Assembly (NCBI RefSeq): GCF_900774055.1
Contig: NZ_CAAGSW010000004.1
Location: 248,001 to 312,000 of the forward strand
DNA from: Methanococcoides sp. AM1
GTDB taxonomy: Archaea > Halobacteriota > Methanosarcinia > Methanosarcinales > Methanosarcinaceae
DNA length: 64,000 bases
Direction of reading: 5' to 3'
The notes beneath the pieces are model-generated. The model had not been told where the DNA came from and made no database searches. It was given only the letters and a program-made list of their open reading frames with translations. The position numbers were made by a program, and so were the translations under genes. Positions 38,106 to 47,050 of this stretch are shown one piece after another (positions within the stretch are counted from its first letter, which is position 1; every line of letters starts with the position of its first letter).

Positions 38106-39234
38106 TCACAGGTTTTTTAGCATTATCTAGTATATAAGTTGCAAGGTCTTTCTTCAGTTTCATGTAATCTGCTGCAGAAAGATCAAGCAGATCAAGAACT
38201 CCATCCCTTAAATAACAGGGTTTTGAGATCTTACAACACCAAACAAGACTGCCAAAACAGGTACTATCCCCGAATTCAAGAGGGGTGTCTTTTGCAAATT
38301 CCATCTTGATATTGGCAAATTCCTTAGGACTGTATCCAAGCTGCCCTGCCTTGTTGTGCACAGCACATGGTTTAACAGGCAGACAACAGAATGCAAGTCC
38401 CCTAAGATCCCCTTCACCACGGCAGACATGCTTTGGTGAATTGTACCAGCCGATCTGCTCCTGAAGCAGGGTCACTTCCTCAACGAGATGATCAATAAGA
38501 TGCGGGTCCTGAAGCACGCCCCTTGAAACAGAGACCATGTCAGCACCTTTTGAGAACATCTCTTTAGCATCGTAGAAATCAAGAATGGAATTGTTGCCTA
38601 TCAGGAATAGCCTTGTAGAGTCACGGACACGCAGTATAGCACTAAGGTCCGCACCTGCGCATTCCATCATAGCATCCAGATGAAGTATATCTGCACCAGC
38701 ATTTTCGATGGCCCTTGCAAGAGCTATATCGTCGACCACATTTGCCCTGACCTTTACAGAAAGAACAACACCTGTTTCTTTGATCTTAGATATCCAGTCT
38801 GCAAGCCTTGGCATGTCCTTCATCAGTGCTTCACCAACACCGATGGATACCATTTCATCCTGCCTGCAGTGGGCATCCAGCTCAAGGATCCCGCCGGCAT
38901 TTTTTATGACCTCAGCAGCTTTGAGCAATGGCTCAAGGGTTGTACTTCTGACATTAAAGGCCACAGCACCATCAATGTTGATAGCTTTAACTTCATTTTC
39001 CAAAAATTCCAGCGGAGTATCGGTTATGAACTCATCCCGACCATTCTCAACAAGCGCCTTAGCCGCTATATTCGTCTCCCCATCCAGATTATATCCGCCG
39101 ATCACAGCAAGACCGGCATTCTTTGCATAATTGTTTGCAAATTCACTGTTGGTAACACCCGCCATTGGCGCAAGGGCTATAGGGTTGCTGAATTTGACAT
39201 AACCAATCTGCAGATCAAAAAGTTCATCACTCAC
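38095..39234 (-). CDS. Methanogenesis marker protein 9 (Dus-like flavoprotein with Cys-rich C-terminus)
   Basis: 379 aa. TIM-barrel with a dihydrouridine-synthase-like core (ALAPMAGVTNSEFANNYAKN, ADILHLDAMMECAGADLSA, GADMVSVSRGVLQDPHLIDH) followed by a Cys-rich C-terminal part (HVCRGEGDLRGLAFCCLPVKPC, STCFGSLVWCCKISKPC) that suggests an Fe-S cluster. This is the methanogenesis marker 9 family, found in methanogens and relatives; biochemical role unknown to me. It heads the MMP9-CitG-DUF447 operon; the CitG-like start overlaps its stop. Confidence 0.88.
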   Translation of the reverse strand: MSDELFDLQIGYVKFSNPIALAPMAGVTNSEFANNYAKNAGLAVIGGYNLDGETNIAAKALVENGRDEFITDTPLEFLENEVKAINIDGAVAFNVRSTTLEPLLKAAEVIKNAGGILELDAHCRQDEMVSIGVGEALMKDMPRLADWISKIKETGVVLSVKVRANVVDDIALARAIENAGADILHLDAMMECAGADLSAILRVRDSTRLFLIGNNSILDFYDAKEMFSKGADMVSVSRGVLQDPHLIDHLVEEVTLLQEQIGWYNSPKHVCRGEGDLRGLAFCCLPVKPCAVHNKAGQLGYSPKEFANIKMEFAKDTPLEFGDSTCFGSLVWCCKISKPCYLRDGVLDLLDLSAADYMKLKKDLATYILDNAKKPVNEF

Positions 39235-39300
39235 AATAATAGCCTCATTAAGGTTTATTTAGCTTAATTTGGGCTGTAAAAGAAAGTAGTTCCATATTAA

Positions 39301-39312
39301 TGTAACGTTACA
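39301..39312. promoter_or_regulatory. 12-bp perfect palindrome between MMP9 and nitrilase genes
   Basis: TGTAACGTTACA reads identically on both strands. It lies in the 138-bp divergent region, next to a TATA-like stretch (GATATATAC, about 39322-39330) that fits the plus-strand nitrilase gene. A dimeric regulator could bind here and act on either gene. Confidence 0.45.
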
Positions 39313-39372
39313 GAACAAATTGATATATACAGAGAGCAAGAGAATCAATCAAAAAGAAAGAGAGGATATCAA

Positions 39373-40227
39373 GTGAAACCTATAAAGGCTGCAGCCATCC
39401 AGATGGATATTTCCCATTGCAAAAAACAGGACAACATCAACAAAGCACTCATGCTTTCTGAAAATGCAATTTCAAATGGTGCAGAGCTCATAGTGCTTCC
39501 CGAAGTATTCTCTACCGGATTCTGCTATGAAGACCTTGACAACGCAGGAGAATCAGAACCCTGCCCTACCATCGAACAACTGAGAGATTTCTCAAGGCAG
39601 AACTCCTGTGTTGTTATCGGATCCATAATACAGAAAAATGGCAAAGAAGAAGAAGAAGAACAAGAAATGGAAAGGGAAGAAGAATTAGAAGGAAAAGGGA
39701 AAGTAGAACGGAGAAAAAATAACTTCACGAATATGGGCTTCTGTATAGAGAACGGGGAGCTTGCAGGAACATACACCAAAACACATCCATTCGGAAAGGA
39801 AAAAGGGTATTTCACATCCGGCGACCAGATCGAACCTATCCGCCTTAAAAGCTATGACCTTTCCATCGGACTGGAGATTTGCTATGAGATGCGTTTCCCG
39901 GAAATTGCAAGAAAGCTGGCTATCGCCGGTTCTGATATTCTTATAACCATCGCAGAGTTTCCAAACCCAAGGGAATATCAGTGGAGATCACTTGCAACAG
40001 CACGTTCTATTGAGAACCAGATATACCATATTGCCTGCAATAGAACTGGTAAAGACCCCAGCTCCACATTCTTTGGAGCCACCATGATCCTTGACCCCCT
40101 TGGAAACGTACTTGCAGATGCAAAAGATAAGGAGTGCTTCATCATTCACGATATCGATCCAAAAATGATGAAAGATACGAGAAAAGCAATTACGGTCTTT
40201 GATGACCGCAGACCTGAACTTTACTAA
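39373..40227 (+). CDS. Carbon-nitrogen hydrolase (nitrilase superfamily) with a charged insertion
   Basis: 284 aa, amidase-type nitrilase with the Glu-Lys-Cys triad: Glu44 in VLPEVFSTGF, Lys136 in YTKTHPFG, Cys170 in GLEICYEMRFPE. An insertion of about 25 residues (91-115) rich in Glu, Lys and Arg interrupts the region between the first two catalytic residues, where most relatives have a short loop. Start GTG. It probably hydrolyses a small amide; substrate unknown. Divergent from MMP9 and convergent with MMP12. Confidence 0.88.
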   Translation: MKPIKAAAIQMDISHCKKQDNINKALMLSENAISNGAELIVLPEVFSTGFCYEDLDNAGESEPCPTIEQLRDFSRQNSCVVIGSIIQKNGKEEEEEQEMEREEELEGKGKVERRKNNFTNMGFCIENGELAGTYTKTHPFGKEKGYFTSGDQIEPIRLKSYDLSIGLEICYEMRFPEIARKLAIAGSDILITIAEFPNPREYQWRSLATARSIENQIYHIACNRTGKDPSSTFFGATMILDPLGNVLADAKDKECFIIHDIDPKMMKDTRKAITVFDDRRPELY

Positions 40228-40236
40228 TGATAGAAA

Positions 40237-41223
40237 TTAGAAACTAAAATGGACATCAAGCCCAAGTATACTATCTGCCCCACCGGCAATATCACGGGCG
40301 ATCTCTGCACACCCAATAGAAGCGCTCCATTTGCCAAGTACATCAGGGTTCACACCAATATGCTTTCCTATCCGATCCACGACATAATCCTCTTCACCCA
40401 TGGAACCAGCAAGAAAAATCTCACCTCTTGATCCATAGTCCTCCATCAGTACCTGCATTGCAGCGATCTCCATGGCTGCGAAAAGTGAAATACGATCCAT
40501 TGCAAGTACAGCCTCATCCTCATTGCCATTCAGGGCATTCAGAAGATCTTCAACACCTGAATAAGGGCTTCTGTTCAATACACCGGCATTCATGAAAGCA
40601 TCATTTGCACTGCATTTGCCTGCATCGACATCCCTAATAGCTTCAAGATCAAGAGGACCATGCTGAGTTCCCGGAGCAAAGATGCAGGCATCGATCGCAC
40701 CTATAAGCTTACCTCCACAGACACCTACGGTCACAGTATTGGAACTGATATCAGAAACTACAAAATCATCAACACCTGTAGAGTAAGCATTGTATGCGAT
40801 CCCGATCTTTTCAGGACTGGTCGAATGTGAAAAAACGTTCATGCGAGAGTCAGTGTTACTTTTCGAATGGATTCCCGGGATCAAAACTGCAGGTATGACG
40901 GATTCCCTTATCGCATCAAAAACACGGGTACCTGCGCCGGTCTTCTTTCCGACACCCTCGATACTGATAACCCCGCGGGATGAAACATCCTTAAGATCTT
41001 CAATAGCAACGATGCCATCACCCATAGAATAGGTAACAGCAGCAAGTTCGATATCCGAAATATGGACTCCCAGACCGGAAGTGACCGAATCAAGGATCTC
41101 CTGTCCGGACATATTTGCTACTTCTGAACGCGGCAGTTCGAAAGTATTTACACCGTCTTTACCGATCCCGGCAAAACGCATTGCATTAGTACCGTGATCA
41201 ACCCCGATGAACATAATTAACAC
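40237..41223 (-). CDS. Methanogenesis marker protein 12 (ASKHA-fold ATPase-like)
   Basis: 328 aa with the sugar-kinase/actin-like fold: MFIGVDHGTNAMRFAGIGKD (phosphate-1 motif), SDISSNTVTVGVCGGKLIGA, GEIFLAGSMGEEDYVVDRIG. This is the methanogenesis marker 12 family, near-universal in methanogens; function unknown. The true start is likely the ATG at residue 4 (MFIGVDHG). Cotranscribed with the DUF2103-like gene 10 nt upstream. Confidence 0.87.
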   Translation of the reverse strand: MLIMFIGVDHGTNAMRFAGIGKDGVNTFELPRSEVANMSGQEILDSVTSGLGVHISDIELAAVTYSMGDGIVAIEDLKDVSSRGVISIEGVGKKTGAGTRVFDAIRESVIPAVLIPGIHSKSNTDSRMNVFSHSTSPEKIGIAYNAYSTGVDDFVVSDISSNTVTVGVCGGKLIGAIDACIFAPGTQHGPLDLEAIRDVDAGKCSANDAFMNAGVLNRSPYSGVEDLLNALNGNEDEAVLAMDRISLFAAMEIAAMQVLMEDYGSRGEIFLAGSMGEEDYVVDRIGKHIGVNPDVLGKWSASIGCAEIARDIAGGADSILGLDVHFSF

Positions 41224-41232
41224 CTTAAAATA

Positions 41233-41580
41233 TTAGATGTCAAAAAGCATGGCGTTAAGTTCTTCCATCACACGCTCACCTTCATCATGAGTGGCAACGG
41301 TCGTAACGATCCTTATTTCCTGTGAAGAAGTGCCATGGGACAAAAGCATTCGCAGGTTACCCCTTTCATCAGGACGCAGTACCTTTGCAGCAAGATTCCC
41401 ACCAGGAGAGCTCTTTCCTTTGACGGTTATAACGGATGGAATGATGCTCTTGACCTCTTCGTGCTGGCTTATGATACCGAGGATCTTTTTTCCCTGACGC
41501 TCACCTATAACAGTGGAGTGCGCACCGTGAAGTTTCCCTTTTAACAAAGCTTCCCAATTTTTAATCGAATTATCTTCCAT
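41233..41580 (-). CDS. DUF2103-like predicted metal-binding protein
   Basis: 115 aa. The segment KLHGAHSTVIGERQGKKILG with two His residues and PSVITVKGKSSPGGNLAAKV resemble archaeal DUF2103/COG4031 proteins, described as predicted metal-binding. The assignment is from memory and moderate. It precedes MMP12 in the same operon. Confidence 0.65.
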   Translation of the reverse strand: MEDNSIKNWEALLKGKLHGAHSTVIGERQGKKILGIISQHEEVKSIIPSVITVKGKSSPGGNLAAKVLRPDERGNLRMLLSHGTSSQEIRIVTTVATHDEGERVMEELNAMLFDI

Positions 41581-41710
41581 GCACGAAATTTGAAAAGCTG
41601 ATATAAAAACATTACTGACATATATAAATCAAAAGGAAAGATATGGAAAAACAAAGTAAATTAAAGTAAAAAAGGAAGGGGATATGGCACCGATCGGTGC
41701 TTCTATCCAC

Positions 41711-42148
41711 TTAAATGTCATGCACGTCGCTCATATCGAGCAGACGGATGTTTGCGCCATCAAGAGCCTTGACAGCACCTCTGATATCATTTACGCGCAC
41801 AATAAGGAATGCTTTCTCGGTCTTTGTTACAAAGGCATAAGCATAATCGATGTTGATGTTTTTTTCACTGAGAACATCTGCGATCATGGCAAGCTGGCCG
41901 GGCACATCCTCCATCTCCACACCAAGAACATTTGTCTCGGATACAGTAAATCCTGCATCATGGAGCACTTTATGAGCTGAATCGGGATTATCCACAACCA
42001 TCCTGATTATACCAAAGTCTCCGGCTTCAGCAATAGTAAAAGCGCGAATGTTAATGCCGGATTCCTTAAACTTCTCAGCGATGTTTGCAAGCCTTCCCGG
42101 CTTGTTCTCTGCAAATAATGAGATCTGTTTGATCATTTTCTCTTCCAT
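41711..42148 (-). CDS. Tandem ACT-domain protein
   Basis: 145 aa, two ACT domains (about 5-70 and 75-140): ISLFAENKPGRLANIAEKFK and LGVEMEDVPGQLAMIADVLS are the paired ligand-binding loops. It probably senses an amino acid, most likely aromatic given its neighbour. It follows the phenylacetate-CoA ligase gene on the same strand by 46 nt, an arrangement seen in many archaea and anaerobic bacteria. Confidence 0.92.
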   Translation of the reverse strand: MEEKMIKQISLFAENKPGRLANIAEKFKESGINIRAFTIAEAGDFGIIRMVVDNPDSAHKVLHDAGFTVSETNVLGVEMEDVPGQLAMIADVLSEKNINIDYAYAFVTKTEKAFLIVRVNDIRGAVKALDGANIRLLDMSDVHDI

Positions 42149-42193
42149 GAGATCAACCCCTTAAGTTCTATTAGAATGACTCCTTCTAAAGTT

Positions 42194-43498
42194 TTATATC
42201 TTTCTGTTATCGATAACTTTCTTTGCCTTACCCATTGAGCGTGGCAATGACCCGTGCTCGACGAGCTCTACCTTAACAGCAATGTTCAGCACGCTCTTAA
42301 GGGCTGAAGCCACCTTTTTCTCAAGGTCCATGATGTCAGTGACCTTATCGCTGAAAGCAGCGTCATTCATTTCGATCTGCACTTTCATGATATCCAGTTC
42401 ATTGACCCTGTCAACGATGATCATGAAGTGCTCGCCAACCTCAGGAATATCCATCAGAACGGATTCCACCTGCCCAGGGAAGACATTGATGCCACGAACG
42501 ATAAGCATGTCGTCAGCACGACCCAGTACACGCATGATACGTGGATGTGTACGACCACATTTACATTCATCCCAGTTCAGAACAGTTATATCACCGATCC
42601 GGTACCTGATAAGCGGCAATGCTTCCTTCACAAGTGTTGTGATCACAAGCTCACCGCGTTCGCCATTTGCCACAGGTTCACCGGTATCAGGGTTGATGAC
42701 CTCTACAAGGAACTGGTCTGCCCATATATGGATACCATTTTGAGACTGACATTCAGTGAAGAGAGGACCACTAAGTTCGGATGTTCCGAATATATCATAG
42801 GCCTTGATGCCCGTGGAATCTTCGATCCTCTTACGCATCTCTTCGGACCATGGCTCGGCACCCAGCACGCCTACGCGAAGCTTTGTATCATCCTGGAAAC
42901 TGATGCCTGCATCCCTTGCAGCTTCGATCATGAACAAAAGGTATGAAGGAGTGCATGCAATGACAGTGGACCCAAGGTCCTGCATAAGTTCGATCTGCCT
43001 GTCGGTATTCCCGGAGCTGGTAGGAAGAACGGTACATCCGGCTTCTTCTGAACCGTAGTGCATACCAAGACCACCTGTGAAAAGACCATAGCCATAGCCT
43101 ATCTGCATGATATCGTCCCTTCCTACACCAATGGATGTCAATGCACGTGCAAGGGAAGTTGACCATGTCTGAATATCATTATCAGTGTAACCGACCACAG
43201 TAGGTTTGCCAGTGGTCCCTGATGAAACGTGGAAGCGTACAAGCTTGTTGTTCGGAACACAGAACATACCTGTTGGATAAGTGTCCCTCAGGTCTTTCTT
43301 GAATGTGAATGGTAGCTTTGTAACATCATCCAGTGTCTTGATGTCCTCAGGTTTTACACCCGCATCATCGAATCTCTTTTTGTAAAAAGGAGAATGCTCA
43401 TAAACATATTTTACAAGCTGGCACAACTTTTGTTCCTGTACTTTTTTTAACTCATCGACAGGCATTCTCTCGATCTGTGGATTCCAGTATTCTATCAT
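42194..43498 (-). CDS. paaK: Phenylacetate-CoA ligase
   Basis: 434-aa adenylate-forming enzyme: converts an aryl acetate plus ATP and CoA to the CoA ester. Motifs: HVSSGTTGKPTVVGYTDND, DIFGTSELSGP, ERGELVITTLVKEALPLIRY, RIMRVLGRADDMLIVRGINV, SMGKAKKVIDNR, plus a CKCG zinc-like pair. In methanogens it is linked to aryl-acid use for aromatic amino-acid synthesis through indolepyruvate oxidoreductase (established for related genes). The adjacent ACT protein likely gives feedback. Confidence 0.94.
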   Translation of the reverse strand: MIEYWNPQIERMPVDELKKVQEQKLCQLVKYVYEHSPFYKKRFDDAGVKPEDIKTLDDVTKLPFTFKKDLRDTYPTGMFCVPNNKLVRFHVSSGTTGKPTVVGYTDNDIQTWSTSLARALTSIGVGRDDIMQIGYGYGLFTGGLGMHYGSEEAGCTVLPTSSGNTDRQIELMQDLGSTVIACTPSYLLFMIEAARDAGISFQDDTKLRVGVLGAEPWSEEMRKRIEDSTGIKAYDIFGTSELSGPLFTECQSQNGIHIWADQFLVEVINPDTGEPVANGERGELVITTLVKEALPLIRYRIGDITVLNWDECKCGRTHPRIMRVLGRADDMLIVRGINVFPGQVESVLMDIPEVGEHFMIIVDRVNELDIMKVQIEMNDAAFSDKVTDIMDLEKKVASALKSVLNIAVKVELVEHGSLPRSMGKAKKVIDNRKI

Positions 43499-43547
43499 AT
43501 TATCACGCTATTGTTGATCAATATTGATGAGGATTTGTCATAACCAC

Positions 43548-44513
43548 TTATAAACTCAACGGGTTTTTCTTATCCTTCAAAATTTCTCTTACCAACTCGA
43601 CACATTCAAAAAGAATAGTGTCCATATCGGCAACGACATCGATGCCTGCTGCACCGGCATGGCCTCCACCAGTACCCTCATAGTGACCACTGATCTCTTC
43701 CATGATCTTGCCAAGATTCACTCCTGCATTTACAGCATCACGCTTTGCACGACCACTCACCCTTATGCTATCGCCACGTGCAGTGCCAACAAAAGCAACA
43801 TCTCCGCCAATATTGATCAGCATAGATGATGCAGAGCCGCCAAAGGAACTTACATTGGATGTCACCACAAGCCAGTCATTAATACGCTCGATAGTTGCAC
43901 GTGAAGCAGACTTGAGCATTGCGATCCTCATCGAGACATCCTGAGGAGTTGAAGCCATCAAGTCAAGCACCTCCGCATACTCCACACCACTTGACTCGAT
44001 TATCTCACCAAATGTCTTGAAGGTCTTGCTTGTAGCATGCTTGAAATGCCCGGTATCCGTAACGACCCCTGCCATCAGGCCCAATGCCAGTCGGTGCATG
44101 ATGGGAGCACCCATGCAGGTTAGTACATCATATACGATCTCCGCCACAGATGTTGCATTGCGGTGAAGGTAAAAAGCAGCATTTTCTGTAAGTGCAGTAG
44201 TTGCATGATGATCTATCACGCAGTAATTAGAAAGTTTAATGTCATTAAGCTGTGCGCTGGTAGATGTATCTACTACCACTACCAGATCATAATCTTCCGG
44301 ATTTGGACTTTCTACTACATCGATCTCTAGCTTATCAACAAGAAGGGAGGCAACTCTGTTGCTACCATCTACCAGACCTACGGTCCCCCCTATTGCTTCA
44401 GAGAGTGCAAATGCACTACTTATAGCATCAGGGTCGGCATTGCGATGGCATAGATATAAGATGTTGTGATAATCCAGAAGTCTATTGTAAAAGCCAACTT
44501 CATCAACCTGCAT
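43548..44513 (-). CDS. DHH-family phosphoesterase (RecJ/GAN- or NrnA-like)
   Basis: 321 aa. DHH motifs: CHRNADPDAISSA, VVVDTSTSAQ, VIDHHATTAL (DHH), and VTDTGHFKHAT; then the DHHA1 domain with GGGHAGAAGIDV. Manganese-dependent nuclease or nanoRNase by family. It ends the exosome superoperon, 66 nt after the prefoldin gene; a role in RNA degradation is plausible. Confidence 0.92.
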   Translation of the reverse strand: MQVDEVGFYNRLLDYHNILYLCHRNADPDAISSAFALSEAIGGTVGLVDGSNRVASLLVDKLEIDVVESPNPEDYDLVVVVDTSTSAQLNDIKLSNYCVIDHHATTALTENAAFYLHRNATSVAEIVYDVLTCMGAPIMHRLALGLMAGVVTDTGHFKHATSKTFKTFGEIIESSGVEYAEVLDLMASTPQDVSMRIAMLKSASRATIERINDWLVVTSNVSSFGGSASSMLINIGGDVAFVGTARGDSIRVSGRAKRDAVNAGVNLGKIMEEISGHYEGTGGGHAGAAGIDVVADMDTILFECVELVREILKDKKNPLSL

Positions 44514-44579
44514 TTCTACCTCTCATCTTTCCCAAAGAATATAGAATCTCTGAAAAGATAATCGGTGGGTTTACAAGGA

Positions 44580-44933
44580 TTACTGTCCCTGCGTACCCAT
44601 TGCCTGCTGAAGTTGTTCCTGGAGCTGGGTAAAACGCTTTGAGATGCGTTCTTCCTGACGGGACAGTGACTGAAGTCTCAATGAAAGTGTATCAAGTCTT
44701 TCTTTGAGTTTTGTTACGGTCTCTTCCTTGGTAGACTGGATCTGAAGGTCTCCTACAGCCCTGTAAACAACAGCGTCATCTGAAAGCTTTTCAAGTTCTT
44801 CAAGTGCCATTTCTGACTCTTTCTGCATAGAAGCCATCTGGTTCTTCTGCATTGCAAGAGACTGCGCTTGCTGCTGAACCTGCTGCAATTGTGCAAGCTG
44901 GTTCTGTACTTGTGGGGGTATTTCTGAACTCAT
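44580..44933 (-). CDS. pfdB: Prefoldin beta subunit
   Basis: 117-aa coiled-coil chaperone subunit: QVQNQLAQLQQVQQQAQSLA, a hairpin YRAVGDLQIQSTKEETVTKL, then LSLRLQSLSRQEERISKRF. It forms hexamers with the alpha subunit and passes unfolded proteins to the thermosome. Standard place downstream of Pcc1 in the superoperon. Confidence 0.95.
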   Translation of the reverse strand: MSSEIPPQVQNQLAQLQQVQQQAQSLAMQKNQMASMQKESEMALEELEKLSDDAVVYRAVGDLQIQSTKEETVTKLKERLDTLSLRLQSLSRQEERISKRFTQLQEQLQQAMGTQGQ

Positions 44934-45016
44934 TTTGGTTTCACCTGACCAATCAATAAACCTGAAATGATTTTAATGTTTCTATCACGAATAAGGTAAA
45001 ACAAAAAGCAGGCATC

Positions 45017-45271
45017 TCATATGCCATTACAGGCATTCCTGCTGACCACACATACATCATGTGCAATCTGCACAAGACGGAGCCACGTATTTAATGTTGA
45101 ACGCATGGAAATAATATCGTCAGCACTTACGCACATTACGAGAGAAGAATTCCTGACCTCCACATTTACAGAAGACCTGTCAGTTACAGTGGTCTCCAGC
45201 TCAGGCAGGATTGACCTATAGACAGCTTCGGCATCATCCATCATTATAACAGATTCTGAAAATAGCTTCAA
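45017..45271 (-). CDS. KEOPS complex subunit Pcc1
   Basis: 84-aa subunit of KEOPS, which makes t6A37 in tRNA. Features: AEAVYRSILPELETTVTDRS, VEVRNSSLVMCVSADDIISM (dimerisation strand), RSTLNTWLRLVQIAHDV. The ATG overlaps the Brix gene stop by 4 nt (ATGA type), so translation is coupled. Confidence 0.9.
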   Translation of the reverse strand: MKLFSESVIMMDDAEAVYRSILPELETTVTDRSSVNVEVRNSSLVMCVSADDIISMRSTLNTWLRLVQIAHDVCVVSRNACNGI

Positions 45272-45735
45272 ACAGCTGCCTCCGGCACCCTGTAGCTTTT
45301 TACATTGAGTCTGAAAAGTAGTTTACCTGAATACAGGAACTCCATCCTGTCATCTTCTACACGGATACATTTAGCCATCCCATCACATTCGTCATTAGGA
45401 ATGCCAAGGTAATGTGACAGCATATTTCCAAGTTCACCGTCCCCCATTAGAACAGGTTCCATGGATTTGAGGTTGGAAAATTTGTAGCCATCAGGATAGA
45501 AAATGCTCAAACGAATGGACAAAAGCTCTGCCCCATCCTCATCGTAGAATATGAGGCTTCCGGGACTTCCATGATAATCACCAACGACGACTAAATTGGT
45601 ATCGTCGGAATATGACATAACGTCAGCAAGACCCATTTTACCCCGGGTCAAATACTCGCAATTAAAAAAAGATGCCAAATACTTGCACAAAGTACGAGTA
45701 TTGGCAGAAGGTTTGCGAGAAGAAGTTATCAACAT
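45268..45735 (-). CDS. Brix-domain ribosome biogenesis protein
   Basis: 155-aa archaeal Imp4/Brix protein acting in rRNA processing: ITSSRKPSANTRTLCKYLAS (Brix signature), then alternating strands to FLYSGKLLFRLNVKSYRV. Archaeal Brix proteins are short single-domain forms, as here. Between rpoP and Pcc1 in the exosome superoperon. Confidence 0.92.
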   Translation of the reverse strand: MLITSSRKPSANTRTLCKYLASFFNCEYLTRGKMGLADVMSYSDDTNLVVVGDYHGSPGSLIFYDEDGAELLSIRLSIFYPDGYKFSNLKSMEPVLMGDGELGNMLSHYLGIPNDECDGMAKCIRVEDDRMEFLYSGKLLFRLNVKSYRVPEAAV

Positions 45736-45741
45736 GACTTC

Positions 45742-45882
45742 TTACTCGGCTTTGACTGTTTTGATCGATGCCTGCGGCCTTTCCTTTACAAGAATCCTGT
45801 GTCCACAATAAGGACAGCGGATTCCGGTATACTCGTAGTCGATCTCGACCGGGCGCTTGCATCGAGTGCACTTGTAGTCCAT
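45742..45882 (-). CDS. rpoP: RNA polymerase subunit P (Rpo12)
   Basis: 46-aa zinc-ribbon subunit of archaeal RNA polymerase: [36 protein letters not shown], with four zinc Cys. Stop TAA lies 6 nt before the Brix start; the ATG lies 4 nt after the L37Ae stop. The gene is short but unambiguous by sequence and position. Confidence 0.95.
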   Translation of the reverse strand: MDYKCTRCKRPVEIDYEYTGIRCPYCGHRILVKERPQASIKTVKAE

Positions 45883-45886
45883 ATGA

Positions 45887-46174
45887 TTACTCAACCTGCT
45901 CAGTGGCTTTCTTAACAGACCTCATTACAGTACTACCTACTGTAGTAGTTGGAAGGTATGTGCCACCTGCAAAGGTATATCCACACTTTTTACATTTCCA
46001 GATGCCGGTCCCAACTCTCTTTACAGTCAGGCGTGCACAGTTTGCACACTTGTGTGGCATGTGCATCTTTTCTTCAAGATCCGCAACCAACTTACGGTCT
46101 CTTCTTCCATAGCGTGTGCCGAATCTTCCTGCAGATCGGGACACACGTCCTTTCTTTGAGTATTTTTTTGCCAT
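45887..46174 (-). CDS. rpl37ae: Ribosomal protein L37Ae
   Basis: 95-aa large-subunit protein with a C4 zinc ribbon: [59 protein letters not shown]. Typical archaeal length, slightly extended at the C-terminus ([10 protein letters not shown]). Confidence 0.96.
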   Translation of the reverse strand: MAKKYSKKGRVSRSAGRFGTRYGRRDRKLVADLEEKMHMPHKCANCARLTVKRVGTGIWKCKKCGYTFAGGTYLPTTTVGSTVMRSVKKATEQVE

Positions 46175-46267
46175 TATAATCGTCTCCTTGATGTGGATTC
46201 CTTAATAATCGAGCTTATAATGATCGGATAAATCGTCATGAACTGCTACGATGAGCATCGATCAAAC

Positions 46268-47050
46268 TCATATGTTAAGGAGGTACTCCTCCCTTATCTT
46301 AGCGCCTATTTCACATGATTTTTCAACAGCTTTCAGGAACTTTTCCTCTGAAAGCGAGCCTGCGCCGCTCTTCTGCATGGCACAGATCGAACCATCCTGG
46401 TTGGAAACGATAGTGACCTTTGTATCACAGATCGACTCCTCGTTGTTGCTTGCATCAATGAAATACTCGCCTCCAACATTAACGAAGGTAAGTGATACAG
46501 GCATCTCACGAATAGGCATCTTCGTATCCTCTCCACGGCCTTCGCGTTCTGCCGGGATGGTTGCTGTCATGAGAGCTGCAATTGCACCAAGTGATGCTGC
46601 ATCAAGCAGGTTTCCGCTGTCGTTCAAGACATGGACGTCTAAAAAGACCATCCAGACCTCTTCTCCTTCCGTAATACACAACTTGTTTAAATCAATTGCG
46701 CCTGATTCACGAATACCACGGTCGACCACGCGTGCCATTTCGATAGCTTTGGGCCTTGGAGGGCCTGCCTCGAAGTCTGGTGAAGCGATCGGGTTCAATT
46801 CCATGCTGGTGATTATAACACCCTTATCAGCAGAATCCGGGAAAGGTGTACCGACCTGAAGCTTTACACCTACAATGACCTGAGTATCGCCGTAGCAGAC
46901 CTTTGCAGAGCCTTCTGCTTTGTCTATGACATTGGTCTCAAGTTTAATGTCACGCATCTCATCGAATGCACGACCATCCTCACGCTGACCCTTGAGAGCC
47001 AGGTTGAATATGAAATCTTTTTTCAGTCTTGATACAGCTTCATTGCTCAT
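46268..47050 (-). CDS. rrp42: Exosome subunit Rrp42
   Basis: 260-aa inactive RNase PH-fold subunit of the archaeal exosome ring; helps bind RNA for the catalytic Rrp41. Seen: LALKGQREDGRAFDEMRDIK, YGDTQVIVGVKLQVGTPFPD, DRGIRESGAIDLNKLCITEG, HVLNDSGNLLDAASLGAIAA. The start (MSNEAVSRLKKDF) is 11 nt upstream of the Rrp41 stop, with GAGGGTGA before it; a longer reading to 47113 is an overlap artefact. Confidence 0.95.
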   Translation of the reverse strand: MSNEAVSRLKKDFIFNLALKGQREDGRAFDEMRDIKLETNVIDKAEGSAKVCYGDTQVIVGVKLQVGTPFPDSADKGVIITSMELNPIASPDFEAGPPRPKAIEMARVVDRGIRESGAIDLNKLCITEGEEVWMVFLDVHVLNDSGNLLDAASLGAIAALMTATIPAEREGRGEDTKMPIREMPVSLTFVNVGGEYFIDASNNEESICDTKVTIVSNQDGSICAMQKSGAGSLSEEKFLKAVEKSCEIGAKIREEYLLNI

